Of a DNA stretch of 55,635 bases, positions 47,619-55,635 are shown in pieces (within the stretch, counting starts at the first letter, position 1; each line of letters starts with the position of its first letter). The DNA is from Vibrio mimicus CAIM 602 (GTDB lineage Bacteria > Pseudomonadota > Gammaproteobacteria > Enterobacterales > Vibrionaceae), in the NCBI RefSeq assembly GCF_000338875.1, contig NZ_AOMO01000020.1, positions 1-55,635 on the forward strand, read 5' to 3'. The position numbers and the translations under genes are program-made. A model generated the notes under the pieces. It ran no database searches. It was given only the letters and a program-made list of their open reading frames with translations, and had not been told where the DNA came from.

Positions 47619-49533
47619 TTGGGTCGGCGGCATCCACAACGCCGCTTCGACTATTTTGTTTGGCGATATTCAAAGCAGCATCCAATTTTGGATAGTAGCG
47701 ATGGAAATTCGCCAAATCTCCCTCAAGTGCTAAATAACTCATCGTCACACTCAACCCGGATTGATGTGGTGTTGCTTCGGCTTTGACATTCACTGAGTGA
47801 TGAAGGGCGAAAAGACGAGTTTCAGCACTGACGCGCTCACTGTTTGGCATCACAATCAGAAATTCATCATCGCCAAGTCGGCACAAGAAATCCTCTGAAC
47901 GAAGTTGTTTCAGCAAAGTATCAATCATGCTTTGCAAAGCCGCGTCACCTTTTTCATAACCATAACGTTCGTTAAACAGTCGGAGTTGGTCCACATCTAA
48001 CAAAGCCAGCAGATGAGCTTGTTCAGGCTGCTTATTTGATTTGATTTGGGTTAAACGTTCAAGGCCAGAGCTACGGTTTAACACACCTTGTAAATGGTCT
48101 TGGCCTGTCAATTCGCTTTCTCTTTTACGGCGATAATAAGCAAAGGGTAGTGCGATGGCGAGCATGAGGATCAGTAGCGAGAGTGATATGCGCTGCCATT
48201 TCAACACCTCATATTTATCCGACAAAATGTGGTAGTTTTCCCGCCAGAGATTAACACTGTGTTTTTGCTCTATCTCCGCTTTGGAGAGATCCAACGCCTC
48301 AAAGGCTTTGCGTTGCTCGGAATTACGCAGTTGTAATTCACTCTCTGCATATTGGCGGTACCATTCGAGCGCTTGTTGGTACTGCTGCTGGTGATCAGCA
48401 ATAGTGGCTAATTGTAGATAGGCTTTACCTTTAAGACGAGGTAGAGAGGCAGATTCACTAATCGCGATCGCTTGGTTCGCGTATTCAACTGCTTCTTCAA
48501 ATTTCTCTTCTTTAAAATGCGCTTGTGAAAGAGATAAGTAGATAAGCCCCTGTAAAAATTGGTCTTTATGTTGGCTAACGTACTCCAACGCTTTTAATAA
48601 GTGTTGGTCTCCTTGGACGAATTGATTTAATTCAACATGCGCTTTTCCAAGCCCAAGATGGACATAAGCTAAGCCGAACAGATAGTTAGCAGGAGAGAGC
48701 AACTTCTCCGCTTGAGTAAAGTGGTTAATGCTTTGCTGGTAAAGGCCTTGTTTAAAATAGGCATCACCTAAGCTGTGCTCAACTTGTGCGATCAGTAAAG
48801 GATTCCCTTGCTGAATTCGATATTCCAAGGCTTTGTTTAGATATTCCAATGCGAGCTGATGTTGCCCCAAAGTACTCATTAAAAGCCCAACATCGTTATA
48901 CGCGGCGGAAGGGTCAACATAATCAGGCAGTAAATTGAGTAGAAGATCATAGGTTTCGGATGCTTCTTGGTATTCGCCTAAAAACTCAAGATTATTGGCC
49001 ACAAGATGCAAACCGCGATAGCGCGGGAATAATGGGTCTTCAGCATTGAGTAGCCTTTGATCCATTTGTGAACAATAAAAACGCGCTTTATAAGGTCGGC
49101 CATGACGCTGATAAAGCCGACAAAGATGGTATTCAAATAACAGCATGCCATCTTGGTTATCTTCTTGCTTCATGCTGGAGTAGAAAGAGAGGTAAGTCTC
49201 TTCAGCTGTTCCATAGTCCAACGCTTCTTCTTTATTCAATGCTTCTAAGAAGCGTTGCTCGGATGCGGCGTATGCATCGTGCGTGCTGGTTGCTTCTCCA
49301 TAATAGGGCTGACTTTTTAGTACAAAATAGCCTTGAATTTTGGAGGCCAAGTAGAGCTTTTCTGCTCCATTGGGGAGGGAATGATAACGATCGCGCAATA
49401 GCTGTAACGCGGATTCATCATGTTTATGGAGGGATTTTGAGTAGACTTCCTCCCACGCTGTGCGTTCGGAAGCGGCACAGAGTGATGCAAACAGACCTAG
49501 GACAAGCAGCGAGCGTTTAAAATAAAGTTTCAT
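47590..49533 (-). CDS. Exported TPR protein with a C-terminal GGDEF domain (GDDEF signature)
   Basis: 647 residues: signal peptide about 1-22, a long array of TPR repeats (about 30-440) in the periplasm, a coiled segment, one helix about 447-465 followed by YYRRKRE, and a cytoplasmic GGDEF domain. The signature reads RLGDDEF (G554-D555-D556-E557-F558), so the second glycine of GG(D/E)EF is aspartate; activity may be reduced or lost. Corresponds to V. cholerae VC1367. The periplasmic TPRs probably bind a peptide or partner protein. Confidence 0.9.
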   Translation of the reverse strand: MKLYFKRSLLVLGLFASLCAASERTAWEEVYSKSLHKHDESALQLLRDRYHSLPNGAEKLYLASKIQGYFVLKSQPYYGEATSTHDAYAASEQRFLEALNKEEALDYGTAEETYLSFYSSMKQEDNQDGMLLFEYHLCRLYQRHGRPYKARFYCSQMDQRLLNAEDPLFPRYRGLHLVANNLEFLGEYQEASETYDLLLNLLPDYVDPSAAYNDVGLLMSTLGQHQLALEYLNKALEYRIQQGNPLLIAQVEHSLGDAYFKQGLYQQSINHFTQAEKLLSPANYLFGLAYVHLGLGKAHVELNQFVQGDQHLLKALEYVSQHKDQFLQGLIYLSLSQAHFKEEKFEEAVEYANQAIAISESASLPRLKGKAYLQLATIADHQQQYQQALEWYRQYAESELQLRNSEQRKAFEALDLSKAEIEQKHSVNLWRENYHILSDKYEVLKWQRISLSLLILMLAIALPFAYYRRKRESELTGQDHLQGVLNRSSGLERLTQIKSNKQPEQAHLLALLDVDQLRLFNERYGYEKGDAALQSMIDTLLKQLRSEDFLCRLGDDEFLIVMPNSERVSAETRLFALHHSVNVKAEATPHQSGLSVTMSYLALEGDLANFHRYYPKLDAALNIAKQNSRSGVVDAADPTNALLTACP

Positions 49534-49724
49534 AATTTAATTGTGTGATCTTAGTTCGGAAAATATATAGAACGATCTGTTGATTAACAATGGCTTATTA
49601 TGTTCGCAGTCATAATTTTGTGATGACGACGACAATGCTAACCCTATGAATTACTTGAAGTGAGGTATTTGTTCCCTGTCTACTTCGCCAGCTTTTGATA
49701 ACTTGCCTCCTTAATATATCCTTA

Positions 49725-49744
49725 TACTGTATAAAAAAACAGTT
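49725..49744. promoter_or_regulatory. LexA (SOS) box 1
   Basis: TACTGTATAAAAAAACAGTT: CTGT-N8-ACAG with an AT core, close to the consensus TACTG(TA)5CAGTA. Six bases upstream of the -35 TTGACA (49751-49756). Confidence 0.8.
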
Positions 49745-49750
49745 TATTGG

Positions 49751-49778
49751 TTGACAATCCTGTAAAGTTAACTAAGCT
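49751..49778 (+). promoter_or_regulatory. Promoter between two LexA boxes
   Basis: A consensus -35 TTGACA (49751-49756); TAAGCT at 49773-49778 gives a 16-base spacing but is a weak -10. Its placement between the two SOS boxes means LexA would block it. Confidence 0.5.
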
Positions 49779-49792
49779 GTAATTATATACAG
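49777..49792. promoter_or_regulatory. LexA (SOS) box 2
   Basis: CTGTAATTATATACAG (CTGT-N8-ACAG), 17 bases before the start of the small gene and overlapping the -10/transcription start region. Confidence 0.78.
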
Positions 49793-49808
49793 TGAAGGAG
49801 GGCGAAAT

Positions 49809-50033
49809 ATGTTTTGGGACACACTAGAACGCGTTAATCGTCTGCGCCAGCAAGCGATGAGCAACCCTGAATTTCTTCAATCTGCCAAACAGCACGAAGA
49901 AACCTTGCAGCATGTAGAGCAATACTTTGAACCGAAAAAGCATCGGAAGAGTACTCAGAAACGCCAAAAAACGTTAGCCGACATCTATGATCAAGCGGAT
50001 TTTGGTGGACGACCTGATGATGTCACCCATTAA
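49809..50033 (+). CDS. Small hypothetical protein under double LexA control
   Basis: 74 residues, no recognised family. The N-terminal two thirds are helical and charged (MFWDTLERVNRLRQQAMSNP), the middle is very basic (EPKKHRKSTQKRQK), the end acidic (DIYDQADFGGRPDDVTH). No signal peptide or membrane segment. Very strong ribosome binding site (GAAGGAGGG) seven to eight bases before the ATG. The promoter is bracketed by two LexA boxes, so this should be a DNA-damage-induced gene. The basic patch suggests nucleic-acid or protein binding, but function is unknown. Confidence 0.8.
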   Translation: MFWDTLERVNRLRQQAMSNPEFLQSAKQHEETLQHVEQYFEPKKHRKSTQKRQKTLADIYDQADFGGRPDDVTH

Positions 50034-50094
50034 TTTCAGAAGAAAACTACCGAATAATCATATAGGTATATTTACTACTCCCATTTAACTTCAT

Positions 50095-50128
50095 CGCAGA
50101 GTGTTGTTCTACCGTGACAACACTCGCG
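50095..50128. other. Strong hairpin without T run after the small SOS gene
   Basis: GAGTGTTGT (50099-50107) with ACAACACTC (50117-50125), extended by CGC/GCG. No T tract on either strand, so not an ordinary intrinsic terminator. May stabilise the small transcript or bind a regulator. Confidence 0.45.
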
Positions 50129-50153
50129 AATAGCCAATTAGCATCTAAACTGA

Positions 50154-50169
50154 GTATATAACTATATAC
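50154..50169. promoter_or_regulatory. Palindrome just upstream of the solute-binding-protein gene
   Basis: GTATATA-AC-TATATAC, 20-36 bases before the start codon, overlapping where the -10 element should be. Possible operator; also simply an AT-rich promoter. Confidence 0.35.
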
Positions 50170-50189
50170 AAACAGATTCAGAGGTTGGC

Positions 50190-51209
50190 ATGTTCTTGGC
50201 TGGGCAATACCATCGATGGGTGGTCTTCCTATTAGCAATCGCAATAGTTTTTGGCTTGTGGAGAGGGTGGGAGTCTTTCGCTGCATCGAATGCTCCGACT
50301 CTACCGACTTCTTTAGTCAAAATAGCGGTATCACAAACGCCTCTTTCTTCCCCTTTTTATATTGCCGAGCAATTGGGCTTTTTTAAACAGCAGGGCATCA
50401 ATGTGGAATTGATAGCGTGCAGTGGTGGTGTTCAATGTAGTCAGGCATTGATGAATGGTGATGTGAGTTACGCTACTGCCTCGGAAACTGTAGTGATGTT
50501 CACCAGCTTTGAGCGACAAGATTTTCAAATACTGACGAGTTTTGTGCAGTCTGATAATGACGTAAAGCTGCTCGCTTTAGAAAGTGATGGCGTTCGTTCA
50601 GTGAGCGATCTGCAAAATAAACGGGTGGGAATGATCAAAGCCAGCTCCAGCGAATTCTATTTCGATTCGTTGCTACTCGCGAATAACTTAAAAGGTTTAA
50701 TGCCGATTGATAAGGTCTATGGCTCGGCGGATCAACTCTATCAACAGTTATTTGATAAACAGCTTGATGCCGTTTCTATATGGGAACCATGGGGTTACAA
50801 AATCGATGTTACTGCTGATTCCAAAGTGACCAATCTCAGTTTACCGGGAATTTATACCCTATCGTTTAACTTATTAGTGATGAAAAATACGCTTACAACA
50901 GAAAAGCAAAATGCGCTCGCCCTGCTAAAAGCACTCAAGCAGGCGATTGACTGGATGCACCAAAACCCAGACCGCACACGGCAGCGAGTGGCAGGGGTGC
51001 TTGGCATTGATGAAAAACAGTTGAAATGGTCATGGCAGGATTATTCATTTCGTCTCTCGTTGGGCAATACATTACTCACCAATCTACAAATGCAAGGACG
51101 CTGGGCTTTGGATAGCCGGCTTGTGCTTGGGCAGCTTCCCGATTATCGACAATTCATGGCTGATGAACTCTTCATCGAGGCGTTACAACGTGAGGGGAGT
51201 AAACCATGA
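50190..51209 (+). CDS. ABC-type solute-binding protein (SsuA/ThiY/NMT1-like), partner of the following diguanylate cyclase
   Basis: 339 residues. N-terminal signal/anchor helix about 10-27, then a type II periplasmic binding protein fold with the nitrate/sulfonate/thiamine-precursor type pattern SSPFYIAEQLGFFKQQGINVEL, GVQCSQALMNGDVSYATAS and WEPWGYKID. No ABC permease or ATPase follows; instead the stop overlaps (ATGA) the start of a membrane diguanylate cyclase. That points to a sensing role, the protein presenting its ligand to the cyclase, rather than transport. Ligand unknown. AGAGG precedes the ATG. Confidence 0.88.
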   Translation: MFLAGQYHRWVVFLLAIAIVFGLWRGWESFAASNAPTLPTSLVKIAVSQTPLSSPFYIAEQLGFFKQQGINVELIACSGGVQCSQALMNGDVSYATASETVVMFTSFERQDFQILTSFVQSDNDVKLLALESDGVRSVSDLQNKRVGMIKASSSEFYFDSLLLANNLKGLMPIDKVYGSADQLYQQLFDKQLDAVSIWEPWGYKIDVTADSKVTNLSLPGIYTLSFNLLVMKNTLTTEKQNALALLKALKQAIDWMHQNPDRTRQRVAGVLGIDEKQLKWSWQDYSFRLSLGNTLLTNLQMQGRWALDSRLVLGQLPDYRQFMADELFIEALQREGSKP

Positions 51210-52537
51210 TTAACTCATTGACGCGCAAGATGACGGTGCTCTTTATTGCTTCACTGACGTTGGTGTGTTTTATTGCGTTTTCACTGTTCAATCTGGCGCA
51301 AAAACAGCAGCAAACGAATGCTCAGTTAAACACGATTTTAGAAATTCAGAATAGTGTCGCCATGCTTCGCGGCCAGCTCTGGATTTTCTTACAGTACAAG
51401 GATGCCAACAGCCTGGATTTGGTTTACCGATCTCAACAAGTGCTTGCACGACAACTGACCGTGGAAATGGTGGCTGAGCAAAAGTTAAGTAGTATTCAAA
51501 GAATGAATAACAGTTTGGCAGGGCTGCTAGAGCAAGAGCGCCGCATGGCACAAGAATCCGGCATCACTATTTTGGTGGATGGGTTAGGCACCTATGAATT
51601 GTTCCACTCTCGCTACAATATTTTGGTGCAGAACATGAATGAAGAATTAACCTTTATTCAGCGTCAGGTGATGGAAAGCAGCATTACAAGCCAACGCTCC
51701 CTTTTGCTCACAACTATGCTTCATTTACTGGTGTTTTCTTCTGTAGTGTGTGGCATCGCCTTAATTGTTTTACGTCGTTTTCGACATGGTTGTCAGATAT
51801 TGCGCGAGGGGATTGACTCCACGGCAAAAGGTGATTTGACAAGCCGAATATCAAATGAAAACAACGAGCTAGAATTTGTTGAGTTAACACAGTTCTTTAA
51901 CCAGATGAAGTCTTACTTGCAAAGTACAACGGTGACCAAAGATGAATTGCAAGCTGAAGTAGCAAGAAAAACTGCTAAATTGGAACGTCAAAAAGCAGAG
52001 TTACGTTTTCTGTCTGAAAGGGATTCACTCACTGGCCTTTTGAATCGTCGAGCGTTCAAGCAGCAGCTCAGCCAAGCGTTAATCAAGGCCAAACGTTCCA
52101 ATTTGAAACTTGCCTTACTGTTTTTTGACTTGGATAAATTTAAAGAAATCAATGATTCAAAAGGACATGACGTGGGTGACATTGTGCTCCGAGAAGTGGC
52201 ACAAAGGCTGAAAGCAACGATTCGCGAATCCGATTTCTGTGGACGCTTGGGTGGCGATGAGTTTGTGGTCTGCCTTGATATTCTGCAAGATCATTCAGGC
52301 GTGAGAGATAAGAGCTACCAGATACTTGATAAGCTGCTGAAACCAATACGAGTTAACGATGAAGATTTAATCGTAGGAGTCAGTATAGGCATTGCACTAT
52401 ACCCAGAGCAGGGTACACAAATGCCGGGATTATTGCGTGTTGCTGATGAAGCGATGTACGTTGCAAAACACCAATCTGGCAGCATGATCTACTGTGCTTA
52501 TCGTGACAAAGATGATAAAGAAACCTTGGTTGGCTAG
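51206..52537 (+). CDS. Membrane diguanylate cyclase paired with a solute-binding protein
   Basis: 443 residues. Helix 1 about 11-28, periplasmic helical region about 30-165, helix 2 about 170-193, HAMP, short coiled coil, GGDEF domain. Active-site GGDEF at 349-353 and an intact inhibitory RxxD site R340-E-S-D343 at the correct five-residue distance, so product inhibition is expected. Co-translated with the upstream binding protein. Matches the position of V. cholerae VC1370. Confidence 0.93.
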   Translation: MINSLTRKMTVLFIASLTLVCFIAFSLFNLAQKQQQTNAQLNTILEIQNSVAMLRGQLWIFLQYKDANSLDLVYRSQQVLARQLTVEMVAEQKLSSIQRMNNSLAGLLEQERRMAQESGITILVDGLGTYELFHSRYNILVQNMNEELTFIQRQVMESSITSQRSLLLTTMLHLLVFSSVVCGIALIVLRRFRHGCQILREGIDSTAKGDLTSRISNENNELEFVELTQFFNQMKSYLQSTTVTKDELQAEVARKTAKLERQKAELRFLSERDSLTGLLNRRAFKQQLSQALIKAKRSNLKLALLFFDLDKFKEINDSKGHDVGDIVLREVAQRLKATIRESDFCGRLGGDEFVVCLDILQDHSGVRDKSYQILDKLLKPIRVNDEDLIVGVSIGIALYPEQGTQMPGLLRVADEAMYVAKHQSGSMIYCAYRDKDDKETLVG

Positions 52538-52548
52538 ATCTTCCTGAT

Positions 52549-52586
52549 AATCGCAGTGTGACTGGCTATAGGCTCACACTGCGATT
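52549..52586. other. Long hairpin without T run between convergent genes
   Basis: AATCGCAGTGTGA (52549-52561) with TCACACTGCGATT (52574-52586), 13 perfect pairs, 12-base loop. It must act for both the cyclase and the convergent hypothetical gene, but neither side has a T tract. Confidence 0.5.
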
Positions 52587-52594
52587 GCTCGTAA

Positions 52595-53248
52595 CTAGTG
52601 GTTGGCATTTCTTGCTTCAAAACGTTTTGGTTGGAAACGACGTGGAGGCTTACGGCCTTCTGTGTGTTTCGAACGGTTACGCTCTGATTGACTTGGCTGA
52701 GCCTTCACTTTTTTGACCACAAAATAAGGGTCTTCAAAGTTATCCGCATGCCCAAACTCTTGCTTTACCAATCGGTTCCACAGAGAACGATCAAAACTTT
52801 GTTCCGGGATAGCAGGATAGAGTGTTTCAATCTCTTCTCGAGCATAATTGAGGAAGGCTTCTTTCTGGATCTGATTAAAGCGCTGAGCAATGGTATTGTG
52901 TTTCTTAATCCACGCTAATTTAAAACGGCGCAGTTCGTCGGTGGCCTGTTCCAAAGGCATGCGAGATAAATAGATGCGTTTATAAGACACTTTTCTATCG
53001 ATCATTGTGCGCATTGCTGTTTGGATATAGTCACCATGATGAGTAATCGAAATATCATCAGGATCAAAGAGATTGACGCACCAACCTTTAGGTTGGAAGT
53101 CTGCATTCTTATATTGACGATTACGAGCCACTAATGCCTGGTGAAGCACCAAGTCAGATTTGCCTCGAAAGGTTTGCTGCCACTTGGCAATACGGACTTG
53201 AATTGAACCTGGCAAACGAAAAATGTGTGTAAATTTATCTTGTTCCAT
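52595..53248 (-). CDS. Conserved Vibrio-type hypothetical protein with basic C-terminus
   Basis: 217 residues, cytoplasmic, no membrane segment. The first 165 residues look folded (KGWCVNLFDPDDISITHHGD, YKRIYLSRMPLEQATDELRR, EEIETLYPAIPEQSFDRSLWN); the last 40 are very basic and low-complexity (SERNRSKHTEGRKPPRRFQ), suggesting RNA or ribosome contact. No family recognised and no clear ribosome binding site before the ATG. Monocistronic. Confidence 0.75.
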   Translation of the reverse strand: MEQDKFTHIFRLPGSIQVRIAKWQQTFRGKSDLVLHQALVARNRQYKNADFQPKGWCVNLFDPDDISITHHGDYIQTAMRTMIDRKVSYKRIYLSRMPLEQATDELRRFKLAWIKKHNTIAQRFNQIQKEAFLNYAREEIETLYPAIPEQSFDRSLWNRLVKQEFGHADNFEDPYFVVKKVKAQPSQSERNRSKHTEGRKPPRRFQPKRFEARNANH

Positions 53249-53553
53249 CAGTATATTTGCAACCAGAGCTTGTGTTACCTACAGATGGGCTTTCTTACGA
53301 CGTTAGTGCGGATGAAAGCCGATATTAAGCAAAAGAGCAAACTGTCACAGCAGTTACTAACCAAAGGCGTTGACGTAATGTGTCTATTTAGACTGTAGTT
53401 TTTATCTGGGAGGCGAATTCTACACCCTTTATAGACATTAATGCGAGCCTAAGTTGTTAGCTAATTAATATTTTAGTAGTTATTTTTCATGAAGAGCGCC
53501 AAAATGATTGTTTTGTTGAATATCTTTCTGTGCATTTAGGATGGCCAAGTGTG
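53249..53553. other. Intergenic region between divergent genes
   Basis: About 305 bases with no supported gene. An inverted repeat GGCTTTC/GAAAGCC lies near 53288-53322. It presumably carries both promoters. Confidence 0.4.
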
Positions 53554-54708
53554 ATGGATCTTTCGTTCTTGGAGATAGCTAACGTAATCAATAATATTGC
53601 GTGTAGTTCGATAGCCGCTTTGTTTCTGTACATGTTAAGAAGTAAACTGGCCGACCATAAATTGGATACGGCAACGTGGTTTGTACTGCTGTTTCTAGCT
53701 TGTGGTTTGGGTTATACCACCTCTTCGCTACGTTTTATCTTACCGATGGGATTTGCCATCTTCACGAATAATTTGCTCTATCAATTAGGCTGTTATTGCA
53801 TGTTATTTGCGGTATTGCGTTGGTATCAAAAGCCGCTTAGCGCGGGCTTGTATCTCCTTGCTCTAGGTCATTCATTATTATTTGCTCTGCTTGAGTACAC
53901 CTTGTTTAAGATGAACCCTGATGGTATGGGAATACGTATTATGGTCGCGTCTGTGAGCATGTCGTCTGTATATTTGGTTACGGCTTTGGTTGCGGCTAAA
54001 AATGGGCAACGCGGACGACCAGAGCAAGCCTTATTGGCGGCTGTTTTGGCGATCATGATGGTGATGCTCTACATACCAGTAGTGACTTACCAGACATTAC
54101 CATTAATGGCTGTGTTTCGGGCATCGACCATTGTGGTACAAAATCTCTTTTTCTTTATCACTCTCGGTACCATGCTGATGCTGTTTTTGTTTGAAGAAAT
54201 TGAATGGCATCGCTTACGTTCAATACGTGATGAGTTAACGGGAGCTTTCAACCGCCGTTATTTTAAAGAACAAGTTCAACGCCAGCTTAACCAGTCAGAT
54301 ACACCTTATGTGGTTGCTTTGATCGATATTGATCATTTCAAACAGATTAATGATTCTTATGGTCATGATATGGGGGATGCGGTGATCTCTTTTGTGGTCC
54401 GGAAATTAGAGTCATTGAACTTAACGGATTGTTTAGTGGCACGGTACGGTGGGGAAGAGTTTGCGGTGTTTGCTCGTGAAGCTGACGCCGAACGAGTTAA
54501 AGCGGTGTTTTGTAGCGTTTGTGACGCTATTTCACAAGGTTTTTGCATTGAAAATCAGTCACTCAAAGTTTCTGTGAGTATTGGTGCAGTGTTGTTCGAT
54601 ACTCCATTCGATTATGGTGAGGCGCTACGCAAAGCGGATAGCGCAATGTATCAAGCTAAAGAACAAGGCCGAAACCGTGTCATGGTGCAGACGATACACT
54701 CTGCTTAA
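53554..54708 (+). CDS. Membrane-bound diguanylate cyclase (GGEEF)
   Basis: 384 residues from the ATG giving MDLSFLEIAN; a GTG eight codons earlier is possible. Six or seven helices in the first 205 residues with little loop sequence, then a GGDEF domain with GGEEF at 299-303 and no RxxD inhibitory site in place. Predicted active cyclic di-GMP synthase with a membrane-embedded sensor. Corresponds to V. cholerae VC1372. Confidence 0.9.
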   Translation: MDLSFLEIANVINNIACSSIAALFLYMLRSKLADHKLDTATWFVLLFLACGLGYTTSSLRFILPMGFAIFTNNLLYQLGCYCMLFAVLRWYQKPLSAGLYLLALGHSLLFALLEYTLFKMNPDGMGIRIMVASVSMSSVYLVTALVAAKNGQRGRPEQALLAAVLAIMMVMLYIPVVTYQTLPLMAVFRASTIVVQNLFFFITLGTMLMLFLFEEIEWHRLRSIRDELTGAFNRRYFKEQVQRQLNQSDTPYVVALIDIDHFKQINDSYGHDMGDAVISFVVRKLESLNLTDCLVARYGGEEFAVFAREADAERVKAVFCSVCDAISQGFCIENQSLKVSVSIGAVLFDTPFDYGEALRKADSAMYQAKEQGRNRVMVQTIHSA

Positions 54709-54718
54709 TCCCATAAAC

Positions 54719-54742
54719 CATCGGAGCCTTACGGCTCCGATG
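54719..54742. terminator. Hairpin between convergent genes, probable bidirectional terminator
   Basis: CATCGGAGCC-TTAC-GGCTCCGATG, ten perfect pairs. T tracts are poor on both sides (GGTTTATGG on the minus strand), so termination may be partial. Confidence 0.6.
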
Positions 54743-54764
54743 AAGGTGTTTGTGCTAAGGAGAC

Positions 54765-55635
54765 TCAGTGAGTCAACAAGATTAAACCGCTTGGTAAACT
54801 TTCACCGAATGTACGTTGAGTTTCTGCTTCATCCAGTTCTATCACTTCGCTAACCAAATTGATCCATGAATCTGCAACGCGACTCTGCTTGAGTTTATCT
54901 AATACTTGCGTGCGCCATTCTTCGGATATATCGCGACTGCGATCGCCCGTTTTGCGGCACATCATCACGGTGGCGAAAGCGCACATGGGTTCTTTTTGCC
55001 AATCTTGCTCTAAGATCTTAGGTAGCCATTGTTGGATCTGCTCTTTCGGGAGTGTAGCGTGCAGGCTGCCATAGAAGGGAATGCGCGCTGCTAAACGCCC
55101 TAAAGCCCACCAGTGCGCTTGTTGGTATTGATTGTGATTCAGTGCCTTATTCAAAAACCAAGTGGCGAGTAGTGTTTTATCTTCAACCTGTAGCTGCTCT
55201 AACGAAGCCGCCAACCGCACCATGCTTCATAGCCTTTCTCTTGGGCTTCTTTGGTCGAAGCAGGAGTACGCATAGCACTCGGATGCAGGTATTTAGCAAT
55301 ATCCGCAAGCAAGGTTTCTTGCTGTTCCTGATTTAAACCACCGGCAACTCGACGCCAGAATACCCACCAATCCGTCCAACCTTGAGTGTTGGCGAACTGA
55401 ATGCCTTGTTGGTACAACGCCCAAATTTGTTCAATCCGCCAACTGTCGGTGGCATCACCAAAACCGGGACGTAGGCTGAAACCGGCCAGTCGCAGCCAGT
55501 TCTTCTCATGCAGCTCTGAACGGCGGCGGCGCTTGCGGCCAAGCGCTAGACTGTCAAACAGGCTACGCAGAGTCGCGAAGTCCCATTCTTCCCGTTTGCC
55601 TAAGCGTCTTTCTAACTCTTTGGTGAGTGTTTTGA
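54765..55635 (-). pseudogene. DnaK-related protein, C-terminal DUF3731 part, frameshifted and cut by the window edge
   Basis: The minus strand reads in from the right edge as one frame (KELERRLGKREEWDFATLRS ... WRIEQIWALYQQGIQFANTQ ... KGYEAW), then breaks near 55221; a second frame continues MVRLAASLEQLQVEDKTLLA to a stop at 54765. One base missing in GAAGCATGG (GAAGCAATGG expected) would join them as KGYEAMVRLAA. This is the C-terminal helical extension found on DnaK-related Hsp70-like proteins (DUF3731) of proteobacteria; the ATPase part lies outside the window. The position matches V. cholerae VC1373. Again mutation versus sequencing error cannot be told apart. Confidence 0.8.

Overview
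The window is a piece of Vibrio chromosome, almost certainly Vibrio cholerae or a close relative. The gene order (end of mglC, tct transporter, propionate/2-methylcitrate operon, NUDIX-PAP2 gene, tyrosine catabolism operon, HD-GYP/hybrid-kinase pair, peroxiredoxin, several GGDEF genes, aap transporter, queE-queC, DnaK-related gene) matches what I recall of N16961 chromosome 1 around VC1328-VC1373. Most proteins look typically Vibrio. There are no rRNA, tRNA, insertion-sequence or CRISPR features.

Layout. 1-6 kb: the end of mglC; then a lone AT-rich gene of the sporadically distributed TIGR04141/DUF6119 type with its own promoter and palindromic operator candidate; then the tripartite tricarboxylate transporter tctC-tctB-tctA on the minus strand. 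6-9.2 kb: a large HD-GYP sensor carrying a periplasmic solute-binding domain. 9.2-18 kb: GntR regulator, prpB, prpC, acnD, prpF, prpE, a complete 2-methylcitrate pathway except that prpF is frameshifted in a run of ten G. 18-21 kb: a GNAT acetyltransferase, a NUDIX-PAP2 fusion and a PepT-like peptidase. 21.8-25.7 kb: hpd-hmgA-fahA-maiA, tyrosine degradation to fumarate and acetoacetate, preceded by two TyrR-like boxes. 25.7-31 kb: an HD-GYP response regulator divergent from a 1325-residue hybrid histidine kinase. 31-39.3 kb: peroxiredoxin, a Reg_prop/Y_Y_Y diguanylate cyclase, rlmI, a chemoreceptor, acyP, tusE, yccA. 39.5-43.8 kb: the aapJQMP polar amino acid ABC transporter. 44.2-47.6 kb: a shortened CysG-like protein, a frameshifted Cof-type HAD phosphatase, queE and queC. 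47.6-54.7 kb: a TPR-GGDEF protein, a small gene under two LexA boxes, a solute-binding-protein/diguanylate-cyclase pair, an unknown basic protein and a membrane GGDEF protein. The right edge holds the frameshifted C-terminal part of a DnaK-related (DUF3731) protein.

Themes. The window is very rich in cyclic di-GMP enzymes: two HD-GYP and four GGDEF proteins in 55 kb, each with a different sensory front end, next to carbon-uptake and catabolic operons. The most interesting items are the 74-residue gene behind a double LexA box, the isolated TIGR04141 gene with its promoter palindrome, the NUDIX-PAP2 fusion whose PAP2 catalytic residues are lost, and the CysG-like protein with a vestigial methyltransferase segment. 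Three genes (prpF, the Cof phosphatase and the DnaK-like gene) each carry an apparent one-base deletion. That many in one window makes sequencing error a serious explanation beside true decay or slippage.
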